Below, piece by piece: positions 1-8,544 of a DNA stretch of 43,800 nt; the first letter of the stretch is position 1; every line of letters starts with the position of its first letter. The stretch is from an uncultured Collinsella sp. (lineage in GTDB: Bacteria > Actinomycetota > Coriobacteriia > Coriobacteriales > Coriobacteriaceae), in the NCBI GenBank assembly GCA_900541245.1, contig UQIS01000018.1, positions 1 through 43,800 on the forward strand, in the 5' to 3' direction. A model generated the notes under the pieces. It had not been told where the DNA came from and searched no databases. It saw nothing but the letters and a program-made list of their open reading frames with translations. The translations under genes and the position numbers were made by a program.

Positions 1-112
1 CCCCCTCCCTCCCCTCCGCCCCCCCCCCCCCCCATCCCCCGCCCCCACCCCCTCTGTTCCGTTCAACTCCGTCCGGTTTTCCCCCCCTCGGCCCTAAAAC
101 TGCCCTTTTTCC
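1..112. repeat. C-rich low-complexity tract at window edge
   Basis: The first 55 bases are almost pure C with a few T, A and G, including an unbroken run of about 15 C. Further C-runs occur near 84-90. The opposite strand is therefore G-run rich and could form a G-quadruplex downstream of hyuA. A homopolymer like this at the very edge can also be a sequencing or assembly artefact (poly-G reads). No gene is visible in 1-147. Confidence 0.6.
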
Positions 113-147
113 ACCGCAACTGAGGAGGGGACACGGCATCTTTGCTG

Positions 148-1515
148 CTAGCGGGGCACGTAGCGGCCGGGTTGGGCTCCGGTGGGCTCGCCATCGCGCG
201 CCACCAGCACGCCGTTCACAAACACGGCCTTGGCGCGGCCATGTGCCTCAAAGCCCTCGAGCGGCGTGTAGTCCACGGCCTGATGCTGTGTCGCGGCGCT
301 GATTGTCCAGCGCGCTTTGGGATCCCACACGCACACATCGGCATCGGCGCCCTCGGCAAGACAGCCCTTGCGCGGGTACATGCCAAACACGCGCGCCGGG
401 TTCTCGCTCATCAAGCGGCACAGATCCTCGGGTCCCAGCTGTCCCTCAAAGCTCGTGGCAATCGCGACGGGACGATGCTCCACGCCGGGCCCGCCGTTGG
501 GAATCGCGCGGAAATCGTCGCGCCCGCGGTCCTTTTGCCCGTGCAGGTTAAAGCTGCAATGATCGGTCGCAATCGTATCGATCTCGCCGGCCACAAGCGC
601 CTCGCGCAGCGCGGCACGGTCGCCGGCATGGCGCAGCGGCGGGCTCATCACGTACTTGGCGCCCGCAAAGCCGTCCTCGCCCTGCTCCAGATAGCAGGTG
701 TCGTCGAGCATCAGATACTGAGGGCAGGTCTCGACATAGATATTCTTCTGCCCGCGCGCCTTGGCCGCACGAATGGCCTCGAGCCCCAACTTGGTCGAAA
801 GGTGCACCACATTGACCGGAGCGTCCCCGGCTAAGTGCGCCAGATACAGCAGACGACTCACGGCCTCGGCCTCGCACACGTCCGGACGGCTGAGCGCATG
901 CCCCTCGGGCCCATGAATCCCCTGCTCGTACACGCGCTTCTGCAGTTCATTCACCAGCGTACCGTTCTCGCAATGCACGCAGAGCATGCCGCCCACGCGC
1001 TTGAGTTCCTCCAGCACCTCGAGCGTCTCGGCGTCGTCCAGGCGCAGGTGGTCATAGGCAAAGTAGGTCTTAAACGACGACACGCCCGCCTCGCGCATGA
1101 CCGAAAGATCGGCGCGGTTGCGTTCATTCCACTCGGCGAGTGCCATATGAAAGGCGTAGTTGGCCGTGCAGGTTCCGTCGGCGCGGCGATGCCACTCGGC
1201 CAAGGCATCGGGCATGGTCACGCCGCGATCAGCCGTCGCGTAGTCCACGATGGTCGTCGTACCGCCGCAGGCAGCCGCACGCGTGCCGGTTTCAAAGCTA
1301 TCGGCTGTCCAATCCATGCCAGTCCAGCACTGCATGTGCGTGTGGCCGTCGATAAAGCCGGGAAACACCCAGCAGCCCGCGGCGTCCTCGACGGTATCGT
1401 CGGCGCCCGGCTCAATCGCTGCGGCAATCCGCACAATCTTATCGCCCTCCATGGCAAGATCGGCGCGGCGAAGCCCCTGTGGCGTCACGAGCGCGCCGTT
1501 TTTGATGATGATCAT
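148..1515 (-). CDS. hyuA: D-hydantoinase/dihydropyrimidinase-like amidohydrolase (HyuA)
   Basis: This 455-residue cyclic amidohydrolase is of the dihydropyrimidinase/hydantoinase family, cytoplasmic, and hydrolyses cyclic ureides. The binuclear metal centre is fully visible: GHTH (H58, H60), the carboxylated lysine in SSFKTYFAYD (K149), HCEN (H181), HLST (H238) and ATDH (D318). Length is normal for the family. An AAGGAG site sits a few bases before the ATG. It lies 8 bp behind mocA, so the two are co-transcribed. In the gut purine-degradation cluster HyuA is one of the ring-opening enzymes, and that role is inferred here from the neighbours ygeW, ygeY and ygeX. The exact substrate cannot be read from sequence. 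Confidence 0.93.
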   Translation of the reverse strand: MIIIKNGALVTPQGLRRADLAMEGDKIVRIAAAIEPGADDTVEDAAGCWVFPGFIDGHTHMQCWTGMDWTADSFETGTRAAACGGTTTIVDYATADRGVTMPDALAEWHRRADGTCTANYAFHMALAEWNERNRADLSVMREAGVSSFKTYFAYDHLRLDDAETLEVLEELKRVGGMLCVHCENGTLVNELQKRVYEQGIHGPEGHALSRPDVCEAEAVSRLLYLAHLAGDAPVNVVHLSTKLGLEAIRAAKARGQKNIYVETCPQYLMLDDTCYLEQGEDGFAGAKYVMSPPLRHAGDRAALREALVAGEIDTIATDHCSFNLHGQKDRGRDDFRAIPNGGPGVEHRPVAIATSFEGQLGPEDLCRLMSENPARVFGMYPRKGCLAEGADADVCVWDPKARWTISAATQHQAVDYTPLEGFEAHGRAKAVFVNGVLVARDGEPTGAQPGRYVPR

Positions 1516-1523
1516 GTTGCTCC

Positions 1524-2138
1524 TTATCGATTCATACAGTTGGCCACGCGATCAAAATACGAGCAGGCCGTGATATGCTCCGCTATGCGTCGCTGTCCCT
1601 TGGCGGTATCGACATCCCACAGCTCGTAGGCACGCGCTTCGACCAGCGTAACGTCGACGCGACCTTTGAGAATCGAACCGCCGCCGTCCTTGCCCTCAAG
1701 ACACATAAGTGCATCGAACAGTTCCGCCGGAAAGAGCACCGGACTCGAAGGCTCACCGCTGCACGCCAAGCGCACCGGATGTTTGCGGCCACGCTCGTCA
1801 AACGCGTGAACCATGGCATCAAAAGAATCCGCGCTCACAAGCGGCTGGTCGCCCGGCAAAAAGAGGCAACCTTTCCAGTTGCGTTCGACTCCCCACGAAA
1901 GGCCCGCACGGACGCTTTCGCTGCGCAGCTCGCCATCGTGCAGCACGCACGGGCAATGCTTGTCCTCGCAAATCTGGGCGACCTCGGGCCAACGCGTCGA
2001 GACCACAACGTCAAAGCCCCGGGGAACCGAATCGATGGTCCGGGCAATCAGCGGCTCGCCATAGATATCGGCGAGCATCTTGTTAGAGCCAAACCGCTTG
2101 CCCTCGCCCGAAGCCATAATGACGCATCCAAGTTTCAT
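1524..2138 (-). CDS. mocA: Molybdenum cofactor cytidylyltransferase-like (MocA)
   Basis: A 204-residue nucleotidyltransferase (NTP_transf_3 fold). The N-terminus carries the nucleotide loop ASGEGKRFGSNKM, as in MocA/MobA proteins, and a later FLPGDQPLVS matches the MocA-type metal/nucleotide loop. MocA proteins transfer CMP to molybdopterin for xanthine-dehydrogenase-family enzymes, which fits the xdhD gene in this window. I chose the ATG at 2138 because GGGGAGG precedes it by 8 bases. The open frame continues 33 codons upstream without a comparable ribosome site, and that part looks non-coding. MobA (guanylyltransferase) is the main alternative, but the context favours MocA. Confidence 0.85.
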   Translation of the reverse strand: MKLGCVIMASGEGKRFGSNKMLADIYGEPLIARTIDSVPRGFDVVVSTRWPEVAQICEDKHCPCVLHDGELRSESVRAGLSWGVERNWKGCLFLPGDQPLVSADSFDAMVHAFDERGRKHPVRLACSGEPSSPVLFPAELFDALMCLEGKDGGGSILKGRVDVTLVEARAYELWDVDTAKGQRRIAEHITACSYFDRVANCMNR

Positions 2139-2225
2139 GGTGATACCTCCCCTGAAACCATCGTACCCATAACTCGCGCCGCGGGCATCTACATCGAAAG
2201 CGCTTATCCCGCACGCCCGCGATGC

Positions 2226-2264
2226 AAAAAGGGGCACCCCGCCGGTTGGCAGAGCGCCCCCTTT
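2226..2264 (-). terminator. Rho-independent terminator after ygeW
   Basis: Read leftward, an AAAGGGGGC arm pairs with GTGCCCC across a roughly 18-base loop that can add a small inner stem, and is followed by TTTTT. It lies 24 bp past the ygeW stop and so separates the ygeX-ygeY-ygeW unit from mocA-hyuA, which probably has its own promoter or depends on read-through. Confidence 0.75.
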
Positions 2265-2287
2265 ACATGGCTTACCTCAACCCGGCT

Positions 2288-3490
2288 TTAGGCCTGGAAC
2301 CAACGGGCGGTGTTGCGCTCGTCGAGGGCCTTGAGGGTAGCGGCGGGATCGGCAACCTTCTGCAGGAACATCATGGCTGCGATGGCGTACGGCTTGTAGC
2401 TGGCCTCCTTGTACATGCCCACGCGGTGCATGTCGAAGACGTCGGCGTTGACCTCGCCGTGCTCGCAGGAGACACCGGAGATGTCGGCGGGCAGCGGGTG
2501 CATAAAGATGGTGTCCTGGCCGTTGGCAGTCTTCTCCATGAGCTCAGTCGTGGAGCACCAGTCCTGATGGGTGGCGTTCTGGGCGAGCAGCTCCTTCTCG
2601 AGCGCTGCGATGCCGGCGTCGTCGCCCTCGGCGTACAGGTTGGTGCGCTTCTCCATGGCGGCAAACGGAGCCCAGCTCTTGGGGATCACGATGTCGGCGC
2701 CCTCGAAGGCCTCGGCCATAGTGTTGACCTGCTTAAAGGTGGTGCCGGACTCCGCGGCATAGCTCTTGGCGCGCTCGACGACCTCGGGCATGAGGTCGTA
2801 GCCCTCGGGGTGAGCCAGGGTGACGTCCATGCCAAAGCGGGGCAGCAGGCTGATCAGCGACTGCGGGCAGGACAGCGGCTTGCCGTAAGAGGGCGAGTAG
2901 GCCCAGGTGACGGCAACCTTCTTGCCCTTGAGGTTCTCAAGACCGCCAAACTCGTTGATGAGGTAGAGCATGTCGGCAGAGGACTGCGTGGGGTGGTCGG
3001 AATCGGACTGCAGGGAGATGAGCGTGGGACGGTGATCCAGAACGCCGTCCTCGTAGGCCTGCTGCACGGACTCGGAGACCTCGGCCATGTAGGCGTCGCC
3101 CTTGCCGATGTACATGTCATCGCGGATGCCGATGACGTCGGCCATGAAGGAGATCATGGTAGCGGTCTCGCGGACGGTCTCGCCGTGGGCGATCTGGGAC
3201 TTCTTCTCGTCCAGGTCCTGCAGCTCAAGGCCGAGCAGGTTGGCGGCCTTAGAGAAGGAGAAACGCGTACGGGTGGAGTTGTCGCGGAACAGGGAGACGG
3301 CCAGGCCCGAGTCGAAGATCTTGGGAGAGACGTTGTTCTCGCGCAGCTCGCGCAGGGCGTCGGCGACGATGTAGAGAGCCTTGAGCTCGTCGGTGGTCTT
3401 GTCCCAGGTGTGCAGGAAGTCGCTGCCGTACATACCCTTAAAATCGAGGCCGTTCAGCTGCTCGACGAGCTCGGTAAACTTGGCGTCCAT
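2288..3490 (-). CDS. ygeW: YgeW-type knotted carbamoyltransferase
   Basis: A 400-residue member of the aspartate/ornithine carbamoyltransferase family. It has the carbamoyl-phosphate loop STRTR (residues 72-76), HPTQ (166-169) and a late HPLPAD motif. Sequence style and length match YgeW, a family member conserved in anaerobic purine clusters and not the usual argF or pyrB. It presumably moves a carbamoyl group between a ureido intermediate of purine breakdown and phosphate. The reaction is inferred, because the natural substrate of YgeW is not visible in sequence. The ATG at 3490 has AAAGGA about 8 bases upstream; the open frame extends 62 codons further but without support. It shares orientation with ygeY upstream and ends at a strong terminator. 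Confidence 0.93.
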   Translation of the reverse strand: MDAKFTELVEQLNGLDFKGMYGSDFLHTWDKTTDELKALYIVADALRELRENNVSPKIFDSGLAVSLFRDNSTRTRFSFSKAANLLGLELQDLDEKKSQIAHGETVRETATMISFMADVIGIRDDMYIGKGDAYMAEVSESVQQAYEDGVLDHRPTLISLQSDSDHPTQSSADMLYLINEFGGLENLKGKKVAVTWAYSPSYGKPLSCPQSLISLLPRFGMDVTLAHPEGYDLMPEVVERAKSYAAESGTTFKQVNTMAEAFEGADIVIPKSWAPFAAMEKRTNLYAEGDDAGIAALEKELLAQNATHQDWCSTTELMEKTANGQDTIFMHPLPADISGVSCEHGEVNADVFDMHRVGMYKEASYKPYAIAAMMFLQKVADPAATLKALDERNTARWFQA

Positions 3491-3644
3491 GTAAATGTCC
3501 TTTCTAAAGGTGAAACGATCGCAATGAGTAGATGTGCTCCGGCATGCGCGTGTGGCTAGAACATGCAGAGCACTATGACGAGGACCCGCTACCGTTGAGG
3601 AAGCATGGGAGATAACGACCGCGGGCCCCAAGTCAACAAGGGGT

Positions 3645-3669
3645 GCCGGGGACACGAGCGGCCCCCGGC
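3645..3669. other. GC-rich hairpin between ygeY and ygeW
   Basis: GCCGGGG (3645-3651) pairs perfectly with CCCCGGC (3663-3669) across an 11-base loop, 23 bp past the ygeY stop. No T-run follows in the direction of transcription, so it is more likely an attenuating or mRNA-stabilising hairpin than a full terminator. The remaining 150 bp of the ygeY-ygeW gap shows only the ygeW ribosome site. Confidence 0.45.
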
Positions 3670-3691
3670 TCAACAAAACCGAGGAATGGGA

Positions 3692-5077
3692 CTAATCGAT
3701 CTTGTTGTTGGTCAGACCGGCGCGGAACACGGTGGCGTCGCCATCGGCCTGGCTCGGATCGTAGAGGTTCAGGGCAGCCACGTACATGGCGGCAGCGGTG
3801 ACCAGGTCGTCCTTGTAGGTGACCTCGTTGGGAGCGTGAGCCTGAGACTCGGCACCCGGGCCAAAGCCCACGCAGGGGATGCCGTAGCGGCCCTGGATGG
3901 AAACGCAGTTCGTGGAGAAGGTCCACTTGTCGCACAGCGGGCGACCGGTGCGCTTGTCCATGCTGGGCTCGCAGCCGATGCGCTCGTCACCAAACATGGC
4001 CTTGTGGGCGTCGACGAGAGCCTTGACGTGCGGAGCGGTCTCCTTGTTGATCCACGTGGGGAAGTAAGCCTCGGTCTCGTAGACCTCGCCGGTCCAGGAC
4101 GGACGGTCGTACATGTACATGGAGACCTTCACGTCGTCGCCGTACTTCTTGGCGGCCGGCAGGTTGCGGATCTCGTCCAGGCAGGACTCCCAGGTCTCAC
4201 CGGCGGTCATGCGACGGTCGATGGAGATGGCGCAGGAATCGGCCACGGCGCAACGGCTGGGGCTGGTGTAGAAAATCTGGCTGACGGTGCAGGTGCCGCG
4301 GCCCAGGAAGCGGGCATCCTCAAAGTGCTCGGGGTTGTACTTGGGGTCGAGCATCTTGACGAGACCCTTGATGTCGGTCGACTCGTCGCAGCCGTTGTTG
4401 TTGAGGGCGCGGACGTCGGCGATGATGTCGGCCATCTTGTAGATGGCGTTGTCGCCGCGGTCGGGAGCGGAGCCGTGGCAGGAGGTACCGTGAACGTCGA
4501 CGCGGATCTCCATGCGGCCGCGGTGACCGCGATAGATGCCGCCGTCGGTGGGCTCGGTGGAAATGACGAACTCGGGCTTAATGCCGTCCTTGTTGTAGAT
4601 GTACTGCCAGCACATGCCGTCGCAGTCCTCTTCCTGAACGGTGCCGACGACCATGATCTTGTAGCCCTCGGGGATGAGGCCCATGTCCTTCATCATCTTG
4701 GCAGCGTAGGTAGCGGAAGCCATGCCGCCCTCCTGGTCGGAGCCGCCGCGGCCGTAGATGATCTCGTCGGTCTCGTAGCCCTCATAGGGATCGGCGTCCC
4801 AGTTCTCGATGTTGCCGATGCCGACGGTGTCGATATGGGAGTCGATGGCGATGATCTTGTCGCCCTCGCCCATAAAGCCCATGACGTTGCCCAGGCCGTC
4901 GACCTTGACCTCGTCATAGCCAAGGTTCTCCATCTCGGCCTTGATGCAGGCAACAACCTCACCCTCCTCGCAGGACTCAGAGGGGTGAGAGATCATAGCG
5001 CGCAGGAAGCGAGTCATATCAGCACGATGAGACTCAGCAGCAGCCTTGATAGCGTCGAAATCGAGTTCTTTAGCCAT
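3692..5077 (-). CDS. ygeY: YgeY-type M20 family peptidase/deacylase
   Basis: A 461-residue metal-dependent hydrolase of the M20 (ArgE/DapE/YgeY) family. Metal and catalytic residues are seen in IDSHIDTVG (H81, D83), GGSDQEGG (D114), QEED (E149/E150), STEPTDG (E175) and a C-terminal AHAPNE. The catalytic domain is split by the usual dimerisation insert around residues 200-320. YgeY sits with ygeW and ygeX in anaerobic purine-degradation loci, where it is thought to hydrolyse an acyl or carbamoyl amine to feed YgeX. That assignment rests on context. The start ATG at 5077 has AAAGG about 11 bases upstream. It lies 74 bp downstream of ygeX, in the same orientation. Confidence 0.92.
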   Translation of the reverse strand: MAKELDFDAIKAAAESHRADMTRFLRAMISHPSESCEEGEVVACIKAEMENLGYDEVKVDGLGNVMGFMGEGDKIIAIDSHIDTVGIGNIENWDADPYEGYETDEIIYGRGGSDQEGGMASATYAAKMMKDMGLIPEGYKIMVVGTVQEEDCDGMCWQYIYNKDGIKPEFVISTEPTDGGIYRGHRGRMEIRVDVHGTSCHGSAPDRGDNAIYKMADIIADVRALNNNGCDESTDIKGLVKMLDPKYNPEHFEDARFLGRGTCTVSQIFYTSPSRCAVADSCAISIDRRMTAGETWESCLDEIRNLPAAKKYGDDVKVSMYMYDRPSWTGEVYETEAYFPTWINKETAPHVKALVDAHKAMFGDERIGCEPSMDKRTGRPLCDKWTFSTNCVSIQGRYGIPCVGFGPGAESQAHAPNEVTYKDDLVTAAAMYVAALNLYDPSQADGDATVFRAGLTNNKID

Positions 5078-5151
5078 TGTTCATAACCTTTCAAACGAAG
5101 GAATCTACCTGTGAGGTGGCGGAGCGATACCTATTTACTCCGCCCCAACGA

Positions 5152-6366
5152 TTAGCAAGTGGGATATTCGCCTTCCCAAACAATTCGACGATACTGGTCG
5201 GGGTCCGTGTCGCCCTCGGTGGAGAAGCAGAGCACGGAGCTCGTCTTGTCCAGGCCGATGAGCTCCTTGAGCTCGGCGTACTCGGGATCGAGCATGAGGG
5301 TCTCGACCAGGCCGGTGGTCACAGCGCCGGACTCGCCGGAGATGACGCGCGGGTCGCCCTTCTCGGGAGCGCCCAGGGTGCGCATGCCGCGAGCGGTGAC
5401 CCAGTCGGGGCAGGACACGAAGGCGGTGGTGTGGTTGCGCAGGATATCCCAGCCCAGGATGTTGGGCTCGCCACAGCACAGGCCGGCCATGATGGAGGGC
5501 ATGTCACCGTCCACGATACGCGGGTCGCCGTCGCCGGCGGCAGCGCCCTTGTACAGGCAGGCGGCAGGCGCGCACTCAACCACGACGAAGGTGGGCGGGT
5601 TATCGGGATACAGGTTGGTGAAGTAGCCCACCACGGCGCCGGCGAGCGAACCCACGCCAGCCTGGACAAACACGTGCGTCGGGCGGTTGATGGCCATCTC
5701 GCGCAGCTGCTCGGCAGCCTCGGAAGCCATGGTGCCGTAACCCTCCATGATCCAGGACGGGATCTTCTCGTAGCCCTCCCAGGCGGTGTCCTGAACGATA
5801 ACGCCGCGCTCGCAGGCGTCGGCCTCGGCGGCGGCCATGCGCACGCACTCGTCGTAGTTGACCTCTTCAATGGTCACCGTGGCGCCCTCGGCGGCAATGT
5901 TATCGAAGCGGGGCTTGGTGGAACCCTTGGGCATGTGCACGACAGCCTTCTGGCCCAGCTTGTTGGCAGCCCATGCCACGCCGCGGCCATGGTTGCCGTC
6001 GGTGGCGGTAAAGAAGGTAGCCTGGCCAAAGTCCTTGGCAAGCTGATCGGAGGTCAGGTAATCGAAGGTGCAGTCGGCAACGTCCTTGCCGGTCTCGTCG
6101 GCAATGTAATTGGCCATGGCAAACGAACCGCCCAGAACCTTAAAGGCGTTGAGGCCAAAGCGATAGCTCTCGTCCTTAACGCACAGGTTGGACAGGCCCA
6201 GGCGCGCGGCCTGGCCGTCCAGGCGGGCAAGCGGAGTGACGGTGTACTGGGGGAACGACTGGTGGAAGGCGCGGGCCTTCTTCACGTGGTCGAGGCTCAT
6301 GATTCCCAAGTGCTTGTCATCGCTCTTGGGCATCGTGTTGCCCGCCCACTGGATCTTATCGGCCAT
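5152..6366 (-). CDS. ygeX: Diaminopropionate ammonia-lyase (YgeX)
   Basis: A 404-residue fold-type II PLP enzyme. The PLP lysine is K76 in RFGLNAFKVLGG, and the catalytic aspartate loop ATDGNHGRG carries D123, as in E. coli diaminopropionate ammonia-lyase. The enzyme converts 2,3-diaminopropionate to pyruvate and two ammonia through 2-aminoacrylate, the last carbon-yielding step of the proposed purine route. AAGGAG lies 10 bases before the ATG. It is the first gene of the leftward ygeX-ygeY-ygeW unit and faces a divergent regulator across a 277 bp region with palindromic operator-like sites. A ridA gene able to remove stray 2-aminoacrylate is also present in the window (31217-31594). Confidence 0.95.
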   Translation of the reverse strand: MADKIQWAGNTMPKSDDKHLGIMSLDHVKKARAFHQSFPQYTVTPLARLDGQAARLGLSNLCVKDESYRFGLNAFKVLGGSFAMANYIADETGKDVADCTFDYLTSDQLAKDFGQATFFTATDGNHGRGVAWAANKLGQKAVVHMPKGSTKPRFDNIAAEGATVTIEEVNYDECVRMAAAEADACERGVIVQDTAWEGYEKIPSWIMEGYGTMASEAAEQLREMAINRPTHVFVQAGVGSLAGAVVGYFTNLYPDNPPTFVVVECAPAACLYKGAAAGDGDPRIVDGDMPSIMAGLCCGEPNILGWDILRNHTTAFVSCPDWVTARGMRTLGAPEKGDPRVISGESGAVTTGLVETLMLDPEYAELKELIGLDKTSSVLCFSTEGDTDPDQYRRIVWEGEYPTC

Positions 6367-6458
6367 ACGGTGAACTCCTTAAGTCCTCTCTTGCCGGCCC
6401 CCGCATACGCGTTTCAGCCCATTCCCATTCATACGACTGAACTTTTATGTGGATGCCA

Positions 6459-6524
6459 AACAAAAAGTTTGTTAGTAATGTTCTATCACACTTTTTGATT
6501 GGTATACCTAACGAATTGTTTGTT
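6459..6524. promoter_or_regulatory. Paired palindromic operator-like sites upstream of ygeX
   Basis: Two 15-bp sites follow AACRAA-N3-TTTGTT: one at 6459-6473 (perfect 6+3+6 palindrome) and one at 6510-6524 (one mismatch). Their centres are 51 bp apart, close to five helical turns. As a pair they also form a larger inverted repeat (14 of 17 positions, 6459-6475 against 6508-6524). They sit in the AT-rich stretch between divergent ygeX and the YheO-type regulator, which makes that regulator the obvious candidate to bind them. Binding is inference only. Confidence 0.55.
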
Positions 6525-6560
6525 GCCGCAATCGGTACTTTTTCGCCGACGAACGGTTAC

Positions 6561-6584
6561 ATAACGCAGCGACGCTTTCGTTAT
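6561..6584. promoter_or_regulatory. Inverted repeat ATAACG-N12-CGTTAT
   Basis: ATAACG (6561-6566) is exactly matched by CGTTAT (6579-6584). It lies 60 bp before the regulator start and right of the paired palindromes, so it could be a separate operator. It is short enough to be chance. Confidence 0.3.
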
Positions 6585-6643
6585 TTGCGAACAAGTGGGG
6601 TTTATGGCAAAGTGAGCCCAAACTAATTTTTAGGAAGGCACCT

Positions 6644-7297
6644 ATGACCCCCGCACAGATTGAGTTTTATAAGCGCCTTGCACACGGCCTGGCGCTCCAA
6701 TTTGGCCCCAACTGCGAAGTCGTCGTCCACGACTTGGAGACCGAGGACGTGGACCACTCCATCGTAGTGATCGAAAACGGCCACGTCAGCGGGCGCAAAC
6801 TGGGTGACGGCCCCAGCCATATTGTGCTTGAGTCCATGCACGAGGGCACCGCCGACGTGCACGACCGCGAGCCATACCTCACCAAAACCGCCGATGGCAA
6901 GCTGCTCAAGTCCTCGACCATCTTTATCCGCAACGACGAAGGCAAGCCCGTCGGCATTTTGGGCATCAACTTTGACATTACGCTTATGAAGGCTTTTGAG
7001 CGTTCGCTCGACGCCTTTACCGGCACCGGCGGCTCGGGCTATACCGAGCCCGAGCCCATTACCAAGAACATCGGCGACCTGCTCGAGGACCTGCTGCACG
7101 AGTGTGAGCAGTTTGTGGGCAAGCCCGCGGCACTTATGACCAAAGACGAGCGCATTCGTGCCATTGGCTACCTCGACCGTCGCGGCGCCTTCCTCATTTC
7201 CAAGTCGAGCGAGCGCGCCTGCGAGTTCTTTGGCATCTCCAAGTACAGCTTCTATAGCTACCTCAATGAGGCCAAGGCGGCGGCCGGCGACAAGTAG
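6644..7297 (+). CDS. YheO-type PAS/HTH transcriptional regulator (left copy)
   Basis: A 217-residue protein with an N-terminal YheO-like PAS domain (about 1-115, with the typical VVVHDLETED, HVSGRKLGDGP and GILGINFD segments). A linker is followed by a C-terminal helix-turn-helix (about 155-210, ending ACEFFGISKYSFYSYLNEAKA). Proteins of this family regulate amino acid and purine catabolic genes. AGGAAGG precedes the ATG. It is divergent from ygeX and a paralogue of the protein at 30448-31104, which faces the permease. A ligand-sensing local regulator of the left purine block is the natural inference. The signal is unknown. Confidence 0.85.
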   Translation: MTPAQIEFYKRLAHGLALQFGPNCEVVVHDLETEDVDHSIVVIENGHVSGRKLGDGPSHIVLESMHEGTADVHDREPYLTKTADGKLLKSSTIFIRNDEGKPVGILGINFDITLMKAFERSLDAFTGTGGSGYTEPEPITKNIGDLLEDLLHECEQFVGKPAALMTKDERIRAIGYLDRRGAFLISKSSERACEFFGISKYSFYSYLNEAKAAAGDK

Positions 7298-7299
7298 GT

Positions 7300-7336
7300 A
7301 CTCGCCTGGATTGCCCCTCCCCTTTTGGGCGCGAGT
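7300..7336 (+). other. Imperfect hairpin after the regulator gene
   Basis: ACTCGC (7300-7305) pairs with GCGAGT (7331-7336), with an inner GCCC/GGGC stem. It starts 2 bp past the regulator stop. No T-run follows, so termination is uncertain. Confidence 0.35.
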
Positions 7337-7356
7337 TCTGGAAAGCGCGAATCCAA

Positions 7357-7386
7357 GACCGAGCCGCTTGGGAAGTTCCATATAAT
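7357..7386 (+). promoter_or_regulatory. Candidate promoter for the Pro-rich membrane protein gene
   Basis: A perfect TATAAT at 7381-7386 lies 34 bp before the chosen ATG at 7421. The -35 position (around 7357-7363, containing GACCG) is weak. Confidence 0.4.
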
Positions 7387-7420
7387 CGATGTCATTAGTA
7401 TTTCGAAAGGATGGAACAGA

Positions 7421-8407
7421 ATGGCGTTGAGCAAGGCATCATGCACCGGTCGCGGATTGATTCCGGCAATTGGTGGACATGTGCACCGCATGTTCGATGA
7501 GGGTGAAGACGACCTGTTTTCGCTAAGCCTTGACGACGTGATGGATGATCGCCCGTGGACCGCCGACGAACTCATGGGCGGCGGGGCTCGCCCGTCAAGC
7601 CCCAATCCCGCACTTGCGCCTAATCCCGTATCTGCGCCGACTCCTGCGCAGTCGCCTGTTTCGACGCCCGCGCCTACGCCCGCACCCACTTCGGCGCCCA
7701 CGCCCGCTCCCCGCCCCGCAAGCGACCCGTCCGAGACGGCGGCATTTCTCGCTGCAGCGACGCAGGGCAAATCGGCCGACAGCACCGTTATGTATAACGC
7801 CCAGCAGTTGCCCGTTCCTGCGGCGCGCAAGCCTCCGGTCACAAGGCTCGATGAGCCCGTTGCCCATCAGGTTACCCACGATTCCTGGGCTGCAGCCGAT
7901 CTGGATGAGACCTCTACCGGCATGCCGGCGCTCGATGTTCCAGTTAACCCGCTTTTTGCCGCCAACACGAGCGCCGCAGACTATGAGGGCGGTGCGGCAT
8001 ATTCCGATTATTCCGATGGCTATGCTGGCACCGGTCGCATCGAGACCGAGGATTATGGCACCGCATCGAGCGATTATCTCAACGATCCGTACGCTGCCAC
8101 GCCTGCACCGGAATATGACCCGGAGGCCGCGTCCGCGCCGGCATATACCAAAAGCACGGGCGAAGAGCGCTTCGCCGATTATTACGCCGAGGAAAAGGCG
8201 CTGCGTTTCTCGGAATTTCCGCAGGCAGTCAAGGTTGCCTTTATCGCCATTATCATTGCCCTGCTCGGTGTCATTGCGTTTGAGGGATTCCAGCTGTTCC
8301 GCGGCCCCACCCAAGCGGAGTCGGAGACCCAGCAAAAAGAGGACGATAACCAGTACCTGGACATCAACACCCTCAAGGGCGACCCCAACGACGGGGACGA
8401 CGAATAG
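7421..8407 (+). CDS. Pro/Ala-rich single-pass membrane protein, unknown function
   Basis: I do not recognise this 328-residue protein. Residues about 20-50 are acidic (MFDEGEDDLF, DDVMDDRPWTADEL). Then comes a low-complexity region of alternating Pro and Ala (about 55-105), followed by a Tyr/Asp/Ala-rich disordered stretch. A single strong transmembrane helix (AFIAIIIALLGVIAFEGF, near residue 275) leaves a short acidic tail of about 35 residues. No signal peptide is seen, so a long N-terminal domain in the cytoplasm is likely (positive-inside is not decisive). The ATG at 7421 is preceded by GAAAGG at 10 bases and by TATAAT. The frame is open 32 codons further upstream, but that extension would cover the promoter. 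Confidence 0.7.
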   Translation: MALSKASCTGRGLIPAIGGHVHRMFDEGEDDLFSLSLDDVMDDRPWTADELMGGGARPSSPNPALAPNPVSAPTPAQSPVSTPAPTPAPTSAPTPAPRPASDPSETAAFLAAATQGKSADSTVMYNAQQLPVPAARKPPVTRLDEPVAHQVTHDSWAAADLDETSTGMPALDVPVNPLFAANTSAADYEGGAAYSDYSDGYAGTGRIETEDYGTASSDYLNDPYAATPAPEYDPEAASAPAYTKSTGEERFADYYAEEKALRFSEFPQAVKVAFIAIIIALLGVIAFEGFQLFRGPTQAESETQQKEDDNQYLDINTLKGDPNDGDDE

Positions 8408-8440
8408 CGAGAGCTGAAGGCAGCCGCAGGATCTCGCATT

Positions 8441-8466
8441 CAGCACCAGCTTCTAAGTGCTGTTTT
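8441..8466 (+). terminator. Weak rho-independent terminator
   Basis: CAGCAC (8441-8446) pairs with GTGCTG (8457-8462) and is followed by TTTT. It lies 33 bp after the membrane protein stop. The short stem makes it a modest terminator. Confidence 0.45.
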
Positions 8467-8477
8467 GTCATCCAGCT

Positions 8478-8532
8478 ACACTTTTCCGGATAATTTGCCC
8501 ATCGAATTTGACACTTTTCCGGATTTTATACT
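8478..8532 (+). promoter_or_regulatory. Direct repeats and -10 element before a near-leaderless ORF
   Basis: The 14-mer ACACTTTTCCGGAT occurs exactly twice, at 8478-8491 and 8511-8524, starts 33 bp apart (about three helical turns). The second copy ends just before TATACT (8527-8532). A TTGACA at 8508-8513 overlaps the second copy but is only 13 bp from TATACT. Repeats in this position suggest activator or repressor sites. Confidence 0.4.
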
Positions 8533-8544
8533 CTGTCCCTCCAG

